This document shows positions 23,286 through 31,548 of a DNA stretch of 64,000 nt, piece by piece; position 1 is the first letter of the stretch; each line of letters starts with the position of its first letter. The notes below the pieces were generated by a model. That model saw only the letters and a program-made list of their open reading frames with translations. It searched no databases and was not told the DNA's origin. The translations under genes and the position numbers were made by a program. The DNA comes from Omphiscola glabra (Eukaryota; Mollusca; Gastropoda; Lymnaeidae): the NCBI GenBank assembly GCA_964017045.1, contig OZ024806.1:24911503-24975502 (forward strand), given 5' to 3'.

Positions 23286-24072
23286 AATTCCGAGAACTCC
23301 CTGGGGGAGTGTATCATGGGCACCGTCAGTATACTACAGGCGCCAACAACGAGAACTAGCTATTCTCATGTCCACACTCGTTATCCTCACACGCGTGTTT
23401 ATTGTTACGCCCTAATACACCAATCATATTAAGACATAATATGAAGATTCAGACTCACATTCTCACGATACAGACGAGTTGAACCTCAACAAAGTGGTTA
23501 TCAAGCCTTGATAGCGCCCGCTTTCAAAAAAAAAAAAGGATTTATCAATATACCAATTTGCATGACTCGTGATAATATCGGGGCTCTCTGAAGATTGAAC
23601 CCTCCCTTCGCATGACCTTAGTTTTCGGGTCGTCGCTGCCTGGGAAAATGTTAACAAAAGATCGCGTCAATGAACAAATTCGAGAACCGCTGTCCTTAGG
23701 AATGGTTGCCTAGCTTTAATTACATATTCTTTCCTCCACTTTATTTACACGGAATCGGATTCTACCGAGGTCGAAATTTCAAAACCAATGACCACCTAGG
23801 ACGTTAGCATATGCGCATCCGAGAGAACCCAAACCCTTCTTCTTTATTTTCTATTAATATCTTAATTTGTTTCTGTGTTGCACTTTCCTCCAAAACAGAT
23901 CAACAACTTGAAATTTCTGGCTGGCGTACTTGAAGAGATTCTAACTGAAAACTGCACTGGGACTTGCCCTCCACTCGTAAATATTGCAAACATGCCCTCG
24001 AATACCAGACGTCGATTTGAAGTCTGCTGTCAATATTTGCACGCGCGAGCAGTTTAAATCTCCCGGACGGTG
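23286..24072. other. No recognisable feature
   Basis: Single-copy DNA. Two 60-65 codon frames (minus 23463-23657, plus 23875-24057) show no recognisable motif. Confidence 0.45.
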
Positions 24073-24240
24073 CATCGGTATTTAGAGATTATCTGGCATC
24101 GGTATAAAGAATATTGACATCGGTATAAAGAGTATCTGACATCGGCATAGAGATTATCTGACATCGGCACAGAAATTCTCTGACATCGGCATAGAGATTA
24201 TCTGACATCGGCATAGAGATTATCTGTATAGAGAATATCT
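24073..24240. repeat. 22-bp minisatellite, about 7 copies
   Basis: Copies of gacatcggcatagagattat(ct). The left copies are variant (ggtataaag). Confidence 0.9.
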
Positions 24241-24244
24241 CACT

Positions 24245-24784
24245 CTCGGTTTTTTTTCTTTAGATCAATGATTTTAAAGTATTCCATTATATGTTTAAAC
24301 GGTGCATGAAACGCACCACCGTGACGGTTTGTGGATTCTTGACGTGACAGGAGGTGAATTTCTGACGTGACGGATTGATTATTACAGTGAGTGACAGTTT
24401 GTATAATTATCCGAAGTAAAATTTGTAGATCTGTGAAGTGACAGTTTTTGTCATGTCTAGCGTGAGCATTTCTAGAACCTAGGACAAGAGAGTTTTTTGT
24501 GAAATTTCCGACGTGACAATTTGCTGAGTTCTCTGATGTCATAGTTTAAAGAATTTCAGACATCATCATTGAAGTGGCCTAACCCTGTTGTTAGTTTTAA
24601 CATCCCATAATTAGCATAACTGGCACACGTAAATATCATTTTGTACCTGGGACTAGATTCAAGATGAACTCTCCACCCTAGACCCCACGGTGCAGTAATG
24701 AGAAGAATATTGGACGAAAATTGGGTTAAAAAAATATTTAACACAAATGATGTGTATTTATAGCCAGGGATCATATATCATCTA
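24245..24784. other. Degenerate gacgtgac repeats, then single-copy DNA
   Basis: Between 24310 and 24540 phrases such as gacgtgacagtttgt recur irregularly every 30-60 bp, probably a very old array. The remainder is featureless. Confidence 0.45.
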
Positions 24785-24946
24785 CATGGTCGGGGTGCAG
24801 AAGGGGCGGGGAGTGTGGTTCCCCGGTGGCACTTGTTTTCTTTATATTGAGGGGGCGCCATTATCGGCAAAATGAGTTTTGTTACGTTGAAGTGGGTGGC
24901 AAAAGCTTGTCCCGCCTGGACCGCACCTGGCCTAGTTACGCCATTG
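24785..24946. mobile_element. Relic of GGCGTAA/CAGTGGCGTAG-type element
   Basis: The right end ...CCTAGTTACGCCATTG is a terminus like that of 12355-12559. The GC-rich interior (gggggcgccatt) fits the same class. The left terminus is not recognisable. Confidence 0.4.
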
Positions 24947-25029
24947 TTCATTATCCTTCGTTTCCGTCCGTGCGCACCTGACGCCACGTTTAATAAATGA
25001 TGTTCAGACCTGCACACCGAACTGAACTG

Positions 25030-25764
25030 TAAGGGTGATCATACACTAGGTCCGGATTTCACCGGATTCTAAGACTGACGACAAGACCGATCGCTCGGTA
25101 GAACTGTAAGTCGGACATAGTAAAACTTGAGAATACATTGCATCCGATCGCATCCGGAACTTTATTGTTTAATCATAACAACGGCCTTCACCCTACTGTC
25201 TTTCCGCTAGCGCTAACGAAGATAAAAATAAAGATAGTTTTTCTATGATCTAGGTTTTTTTTATGCAAAGAAGAGCTCCAATGACGTCATTTGATGGTTT
25301 TTTTTTTAATTTAGCTTCGGACAATTCCGTCGAACATTGCTCTAGTTATATGGTTGCTATGTCCCATAGTGGAGAGCAATCATCCACTTGAGATATTAGT
25401 TTATCAATTTCTACCATTTTAATTGATAGAATGCTACAATTTGTATATATTTAAATTACTTATGATGGATCCAAAGGAATAATACACAAATGAAAGGCTA
25501 TTCTAGATTTTAAGGTGACATTTTTGTACAAACAATCTGTAAAAAATTACATGACGCCATTTTAATTGTTTTTAAAATTAGCTTCGGACAGTTCTGACGA
25601 AAAAAACAAATTCAACCGGGGCGCATTACCGACTTTCACCGATGACGCCTGAGCAAATGTAGCCGTGTTCACTTTGTTATTGCATTTGTTTTTTATACCG
25701 ATCCAGTCTCGTTCGTCAGTCTTGGAATCCGGTGATACCCGGACCTAGTGTATTATCACCCTTA
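25030..25764. mobile_element. 735-bp element with 52-bp terminal inverted repeats
   Basis: The left end (25030-25081) and the reverse complement of the right end (25713-25764) match at 48 of 52 positions. Both begin TAAGGGTGAT and continue through CACTAGGTCCGG, CACCGGATTC and AAGACTGACGA. If the outer TA on each side is the target duplication, the element proper starts AGGGTGAT. The interior has no transposase frame and contains a direct repeat of ttagcttcggacaatt/ttagcttcggacagtt (about 25311 and 25574). It is a non-autonomous DNA transposon. The superfamily is uncertain: the termini suggest a PIF/Harbinger or ISL2EU-type element to me, but Tc1/mariner (TA target) cannot be excluded. Confidence 0.85.
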
Positions 25765-26289
25765 GTGGAGGCGTGAAGTAATGTTAGCACGCCAAAAGAG
25801 CAAAGTAAACTATTTGTCTTCCGGAACTATGTGATGTTATTTCGCTAACGATGTGTGTCCAGTATTGATATGCGATTACCTATTACTTAATAACCAACAG
25901 AGGCGTCGACTTCGGCGGTATTAATTCTCATTTTATTTAACAGGCTGGAGTACCACGCTATAGAAAACTACCAATAATAATAATAATAATAATTGTATTT
26001 TGTGATTTATATCAAGTGTGGAGAATTTTACTTTTCATTCGCCTCAAATGTGGTGGCTATTTGGGACAAAGTTTTCCCACCTTAGTCTAGCAAGGATTTT
26101 TTAATAACGATACATTTCACCGTCTTCAGACGTCAACTAAATTAACACGCAACACCATGTTCTCATGTAAAGAGCAGATCTATCTTACACACCACGCACA
26201 GGAAAGACGTTCATTTTTGTGCACCAATAAAATCTCACGTTTAACGTTCATGACCGACCTAGTCGCAGCGAAAAAATCTTTTTTTTTTT
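25765..26289. other. Spacer with (TAA)n
   Basis: Single-copy sequence containing a TAA trinucleotide run at about 25972-25993. Nothing else recognised. Confidence 0.5.
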
Positions 26290-26319
26290 TTAAATTTGTA
26301 TAGCTCATATAAAGAAATC

Positions 26320-26530
26320 ATGCAGGGCCCAACTAGAGGAGGAAGAAGAAGAGGAAGACAGAGAAAACTTAGGGAAGATAACATCAAAGAGTTGACGGGC
26401 TTAAAACTAGGCGATGCTGTACGTAGTGCAGAAGACAGAGAGGAGTGGAGGAGGATAGTTTTCATGTCATCTGTGGCGCCCCAACGGTCCAAGGACTAAG
26501 GGACATGACGATGGTGATGATGATGATAGA
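26320..26530 (+). pseudogene. LINE ORF2 C-terminal end with (GAT)n tail
   Basis: The frame from about 26296 to 26499 reads MQGPTRGGRRRGRQRK, then DNIKELTGL, SAEDREEWRRIV and VAPQRSKD before a stop. This is the conserved C-terminus of an endonuclease/reverse-transcriptase type non-LTR retrotransposon: a basic RGRQRK block, a 'DNI.E.TGL' block and an 'EDREEWR' block. After the stop comes gggacatgacgatggtgatg, a GAT-rich tail that would be the 3' end. Everything upstream of the basic block is missing, as expected from 5' truncation. The same 3' end recurs at 60590-60815. Confidence 0.8.
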
Positions 26531-27030
26531 TCATATACGAAAAAACAAGAACATGGATTTGTGGATTCAGACATACCTAATGGCCCGAAATGCGTTTCTT
26601 CCACCCTACACAATCTCAGGAACACATCTATCAAAAACCATTTCTCAATTCCTTCACAATGACCAACATCTCCCCACTTATAACACACAACATCAAATTA
26701 CTACAATAAGTAATACTCTTTAATGTTTAATAAAGTGAGGAAATGAAGAAGTCCTCCAAGCCTGTACTGAATGGAAGATTATATTATCGTTACACTTTGA
26801 AGTAGATTATGGTCAAATCGGGGCCGTTGTGAGTTGGGGAAGAAGGGAAATGGCGTCGAGGCCGACTAAGGAAGGAATGTAGGGAATAGTGGAGAGCTGG
26901 TAAGGGGGTTGGGGGGGGGGGTGTAAGTGGGGAGGGCACACGGCGTACTGTAACCGTCGGGTGTGGGGGGTTCAGTTTTTGGAGGTACAGGAAAATATTC
27001 AAATATGATTGAAGTTAGTTGTATAAAAGG
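26531..27030. other. No gene; G-rich patch
   Basis: Contains a G-rich stretch (26815-26970) with a run of 10 G near 26910. No coding evidence. Confidence 0.45.
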
Positions 27031-27032
27031 AA

Positions 27033-27057
27033 CGTTTCGGCTAGATGCCTTCTTCAG
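27033..27057 (-). ncRNA. Hammerhead-core-like motif
   Basis: On the minus strand: CTGAAGAAGGC, a 5-base loop, then GCCGAAACG. CTGANGA, a GGC/GCC stem and GAAA are the conserved core elements of a hammerhead ribozyme in the correct order. Flanking helices I and III are not convincing by eye. The motif is a dispersed repeat (compare 31141-31168), as known for the hammerhead-bearing ends of Penelope-like retroelements. Confidence 0.4.
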
Positions 27058-27132
27058 CGGACAAACAATGTCAAAATATGTTAGAGACAGAAGTTAAGTT
27101 GTTTGATTCGAAAACATGCCTAGAATCTAGAG

Positions 27133-27170
27133 CAGAGGTTCTCAAAGGGGGCGCCCCCGCCCCCAGCGGT
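27133..27170 (+). mobile_element. Solitary hAT-like 5' terminus
   Basis: CAGAGGTTCTCAAAGGGGGC resembles a hAT left end. No right end is visible before the 23-bp array. Confidence 0.4.
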
Positions 27171-27545
27171 TGTTGGATGTTAAAGAGGGGCGATCAAAAG
27201 ATCAGTAGATTAAGCGGAGCGCAGGGAATACCTAAGGGTGCTGTGGTGGATTATATCAGATAATTTCGTTTCATCCAAATTTAAACAAATTTGAAAACAT
27301 GATATGTAATTTTGGGATCATTATCATCCTTGAACAACGGTCACAAATAGACACCAGTCAAAGAGTACAAGATGCACAAATAGATATCAGTCAAAGAGAA
27401 CAAGAGTCAAGAATCATGTTATTGATTTTTGTCAATGCCATTATTGATTTTTACCGATCTAATTTTTTCAAAAAGAAAATATTTTAACATTTATAGAAGG
27501 TAAAGCGTTGCCTAGGATGATCATCCTCATTCTGACAGGATAATA
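27171..27545. other. No recognisable feature
   Basis: Single-copy DNA with a weak direct repeat of gacaccagtcaaagag/gatatcagtcaaagag (27351-27400). Confidence 0.45.
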
Positions 27546-27787
27546 TCGCCAACATCTGGTGGATAATATCTGGTGGATAACAACACCAACATCTGGGGCG
27601 ATATTATCGCCAATCTCTGGTTGATAACATCGCTAACATCTGGTGGCTAAAATCGCCAACATCTGGTGGATAACATCGCCAACGTTGGGCTGACGAAATC
27701 GCCAACATCTGGTGGATAACATTGCCAACATCTGGTGGACAGCATAGTCAATCTCTGGTGGACAGCGTAGTCAACCTCTGTTAGATA
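27546..27787. repeat. 23-bp minisatellite, about 10 copies
   Basis: Copies of atctggtggataacatcgcc(aac) with substitutions. The last two copies are altered (cagcatagtcaat). Confidence 0.9.
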
Positions 27788-28270
27788 AAAACTGAAAGAT
27801 TGATTGATTGATCAGTGTCTTCCACAATGCGAGTGTGTACGTCGCTTTCAAAAGCTATTTTTACTGAAGAATGGACTAAAGTTGTTCAGAGTTGCTGACT
27901 CAAACGTCACCGGAAACAACTTGGCTATTGCCGGAAATTTCTGCAGATTTCAATGACGTCAATGTTACATTTGCTGGGGGATGATGTCAAGCTCATTAAC
28001 GCAAAGAAATCATCTCTTCATATTTAAGGTAACGCTGATCGTGAGCGATTAGGGCGAAGGTCAAGGCCTTAGTCCAAGAAGAGAAAGTGGGGCGGGGATC
28101 ATGACGACACAGTAACTTGAGTTGGTGGTTGACCAGCGCGGTAAAATCATGGTGCCATGCCCTTCCTTTTCAAACTTGCCTGCACATGTGACACCCTTCT
28201 CTGGTGGCAATTTTGAAGCTTTAAGTTTGCAGCCTAATCTGATGCAACCTTATCGTGTGGCTATCAGCTC
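27788..28270. other. Single-copy spacer
   Basis: No gene or repeat recognised. Confidence 0.5.
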
Positions 28271-28797
28271 AGATGACATCCTGCTCTGTCTCTTGACATC
28301 CCGCTCTGTCTCTCTGTCTCTTGACATCCTGCTCTGTCTCTTGACATCCCGCTCTGTCTCTTGACATCCTGCTCTGTCTCTTCACATCCTGCTCAGTTTC
28401 TTGACATCCCGCACTGTCTCTTCACATCCTGCTCTGTCTCTTGAAATCCTGCTCTGTCTCTCTGTCTCTTGACATCCTGCTCTGTCTCTTGACATCCTGC
28501 TCTGTCTCTTGACATCCTGCTCTGTCTGTTGACATCCTGCTCTCTCTCTTGACATCCCGCTCTGTCTCTTGACATCCCGCTCTGTCTCTTGACACCTTGC
28601 TCTGTCTCTTGACACCCTGCTCTGTCTTTTGACACCCTGCTCTGTCTCTTGATACTCTGCTCTGTCTCTTGACACTCTGCTCTGTCTCTTGACATTCTGC
28701 TCTGTCTCTTGACACTCTGCTCTGTCTCTTGACACTCTGCTCTGTCTCTTGACACTCTGCTCTGTCTCTTGACACTCTGCTCTGTCTCTTGACAACC
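28271..28797. repeat. 20-bp minisatellite, about 26 copies
   Basis: Copies of tctgtctcttgacatcctgc. The right third is the tctgtctcttgacactctgc subtype, and two units carry extra tctgtctc. Because 20 is not divisible by three but the unit lacks stops on the minus strand, all three minus frames stay open for 117-137 codons with a 20-residue superperiod (SRDRAGCQETEQ). These frames are not genes. Confidence 0.95.
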
Positions 28798-28903
28798 TAT
28801 TCTGCCAGTAACCTGATTTTGGGCTACCCTATTTTGGTGTCACCCTTAACATAAAATTAACAGAGTCCCATTTTGAAATGGACTTAAGCTAACACTGTCA
28901 AAG

Positions 28904-29104
28904 CCTTAAAGCAGCGGTTCTCAACCTGTGGGTCGCGACCCCTTTGGGGGTCGAACGACCCTTTCACAGGGGTCGCCTAGGATCATCGGAAAACACATAT
29001 ACCCTACAGTTATGGAAAAAAAATTGTGTTTGGGGGTCGCCATAACATGAGGAAAATATTAAAGGGTCGCGTCATTAGAAAGGTTGAGAACTACTGCTTT
29101 AAAG
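28904..29104 (+). mobile_element. SPIN-like hAT miniature element with TSD
   Basis: The element 28912-29096 (185 bp) begins CAGCGGTTCTCAACC and ends GGTTGAGAACTACTG, an inverted pair. It is flanked by ccttaaag (28904-28911) and ctttaaag (29097-29104), an 8-bp duplication with one mismatch, as for hAT transposons. From memory, the left 80 bases (GTGGGTCGCGACCCC, GGTCGAACGACCC, AGGGGTCGCCTA) and the right 60 (AACATGAGGAA, AAAGGGTCGCG) match the SPIN ('Space Invader') family known for horizontal transfer between animals. There is no transposase coding. Its good preservation implies a fairly recent insertion. Confidence 0.85.
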
Positions 29105-29985
29105 GGTCGTTTGTAAATTAAGTCACACAACAAATGACATTTTTAGAACCCCCCCCCCCTTTTTCACGAATTGACACTAATTCTTTACACCCCCCCCCCC
29201 CCCCCCGTGTCCCGACACACCTAAAAAATCAAAACATACATAACATTTTTTATAAAAAGAAGATTTTATGTTTGAACAATGTTCCCATAACGGATTAAGA
29301 TGCAGTATTATTAGAAAACTGTGACGCTAAACAACGAAGTCATCCACAAGCCAAATGTAAGATGGCCACAACAGTTCTTGCGTTATTTTCCCATATTCGT
29401 AAAAGGTGTGAGCGACTGAGTTCATAGTACATATAATTCCTGAGGCAATTTGGAACTCAAATTAATGTTTTCAAAATTTATTAAAGAAAGATTTTTCAAA
29501 ATGAGACAATTTCAGACTTTTATTTTAAACGTGACGTCACACATTTTTACCCACCCCCCCTTGTCACAAAGCGTCACAAATTCTCGACCCCTCCCTCCCC
29601 CCTGAGCGTGACGTAATTTGCCAACGACACCTAAGAATGTCAACCGATTTGGTCAGAGGGCCCCCCCCCCCCCGTGCAGATAGTGCTAAGAATGTCTTTC
29701 AAACATTTGAATATTGTGTCCGAACAACTTGGGGACCTTCTATAATTGAAATTGCTGAAGCCTAAGCGTTGAGAGATCGTAGTTTGAGACCCGGCTTTCA
29801 AAAGAAACTTTAATAAGTAGTGTAGAAAGTGGTCAAGAAGATTTGTCATGAAAAAAAAAAGTGTGTGAATTACTAACAGAAATTAAATGAAGAACATCGG
29901 CCGGCAACAGGGCATGCGTCTATAGTCAGAAAATGCTCAAAGGCAAAAGAATTACAAGAAAAACAAAGAAAACTATATATAAAAC
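29105..29985. other. Spacer with poly-C runs
   Basis: Long C runs at about 29147-29158, 29190-29206 and 29661-29673 punctuate AT-rich DNA. Around 29745-29800, gtttgagacccgg slightly resembles a pol III B box, but no A box could be placed. Confidence 0.45.
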
Positions 29986-29989
29986 TGAA

Positions 29990-30331
29990 ATCAGACATGT
30001 TTTAACATAAGCAAGTGAAACTTGGACCCTAAAAAACGACAGAAAAGCTATTAAACACATGGGAAATTTTATCCGTAAATTTTACGGAACAACAAAGGAT
30101 GAATTTGTATGGAGAATAAAAACTAAACTGGAATTGTATAGAGTATAGACTATATCAGCATCCCTCACTAGAAGAAGAAATAAAAAGGGCAGGGACACTT
30201 AGAAAGAATGCGAAATGACACAGGAGTGAAGAAGAAGCACCATCAAAACCCCAGAGGAAAACAGCTCAAAGGCAAAGCTAGGCTTTGATGCATGGCTGAT
30301 GTGGAAACAAATCCTACAGTAGCTGTGATCC
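29990..30331 (+). pseudogene. Decayed RTE/jockey-type LINE fragment (left half)
   Basis: Forward-strand translation in broken frames gives ETWTL, a short interruption, DRKAIKHMGNFIRKFYG, EFVWRIKTKLELYR and EEEIKRAGTLRKN. This is the pattern after the reverse transcriptase core in endonuclease-type LINEs ('ETW.L', 'RKI.G', 'WRI.TN.EL'). Stops and frameshifts make it non-functional. It is split by the insertion at 30332-30947. Its continuation lies at 30963-31030. Confidence 0.65.
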
Positions 30332-30962
30332 TCTTCACAATTTCAAGAGCACATGGTAAATGCAATTATGGAGCTCGTGCGAGACATACAGTCACACGGA
30401 GGCCAAGTGACCCTTCAATGGATCCCAGGACATGCGGGGATTCCACCACAAGACAGAGCCGTCTGTCTTGCCAGGCAAGGCCCTTCCCAGCCTCAACCTA
30501 ACCGGAAAATGACCCAACTGGGGGCCCAAGCCTGGATTAAGGACCTCTTCGATGAGGAATGGTTAAAAGAATGGGAACAGGGGAACACGGCCCGAAAACT
30601 TTACCGGAACATGCCTAAAAACAACCGCAAATGCGATCAGTGGTGGAGTCTTAAACGCCACCAGCAGAGTCTCATCACCCAGATGAGAACAGAACAATCT
30701 GTCTGAATAGGTTGCACCCACTGCGGGACCCGAGCTGCCGCCACTGTGGCCAGGCACCGGAGACAATCGAGCACCTTCTAGCCGAGTGCTCGACGCTGGC
30801 GACTGGCTTCACTGCCCCCCCCCCCCCAGCCAACCATGTCGAGAGTATTATTTAAGGGATTGCCCACCAGATGACGCAGGCATGTACCTTACTTGCCAGG
30901 GCTATTAAAGAGCAATAGCTCGGTCCTTTTCAGTGAATGTAATATTTCAGTAGCTGTGATCC
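30317..30962 (+). mobile_element. 5'-truncated I-superfamily LINE with 15-bp TSD
   Basis: The insertion 30332-30947 is bordered by identical 15-mers, cagtagctgtgatcc, at 30317-30331 and 30948-30962. It encodes, with one frameshift near 30705, the end of an RNase H domain (VTLQWIPGHAGI, about 30409-30444). This is followed by a linker and a CX2CX8HX4C knuckle (CRHCGQAPETIEHLLAEC, about 30736-30790). The last residues LLARAIKEQ precede a TAG at 30917-30919. One in-frame TAA in the tail and a C run near 30815 break it. Organisation and the WIPGH block identify an I/R1-type non-LTR retrotransposon. The same end is found at 50755-51250. Confidence 0.85.
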
Positions 30963-31030
30963 AAGTATGGAAAGGAGGTGCCGGCCAAGGCTGTAGCTAC
31001 GCCAGAAATGAATGGAAGGACGTGTTGATT
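30963..31030 (+). pseudogene. Decayed LINE fragment (right half)
   Basis: Downstream of the nested insertion the frame reads VWKGG, then SYARNEWKDVL. The latter fits the 'A..R.EWK..V' C-terminal block of the LINE interrupted at 30331. Confidence 0.5.
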
Positions 31031-31140
31031 TTAGAGTGTTGTTAAATTTGTTAAAAATAAAAAAAGGAATGACTGCGTTCAAGCTGTGTGGTGAAAATGG
31101 TGGTAGCATGAAATAGAAAGACATGACAATAAAAGAAGAA

Positions 31141-31168
31141 CGTTTCGGCTAAGAGCCTTCCTCGGCAG
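31141..31168 (-). ncRNA. Hammerhead-core-like motif
   Basis: The minus strand reads CTGCCGAGGAAGGC, 5-base loop, GCCGAAACG. Compared with 27033-27057 the CTGANGA box has a T-to-C change (CCGAGGA). The flank gaagaacgtttcgg/ggaacgtttcgg is shared, showing a common dispersed source. Confidence 0.35.
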
Positions 31169-31548
31169 ACAAGACAAAGGAAGAAATAACAAAAATGTAT
31201 GTATTTGTTTATATTTTTTAGTTATTAACTATTTCTTTCTTTGTGTGGGGGTGGAGGCTGGGAGGAAGATGTGAGAGACGTTTGAAAACAAATATATAAA
31301 AGGTGGAGAGTGGGTTGGTGGTTTTTATGGGTGAAGCCTGTAAGTTTAAAATTCATGTAATTAAGTACAAAATCAGTTAGTACATTTGGAAACCTGGGTT
31401 GGGGGGGGGGGGGGTGGTGTTTGGGCGGAGACATTCTTATACAGATAGGAGCCCAACATGTAAAAGTTAATTGCACATGTTACAATCGTAAGTAGAGGTC
31501 TGAACATCGGACTGTTGGACACAATTGAAATGTATCCGATTCAAAAAT
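31169..31548. other. No gene; poly-G tract
   Basis: Single-copy DNA with a G run at about 31398-31412. Confidence 0.45.
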
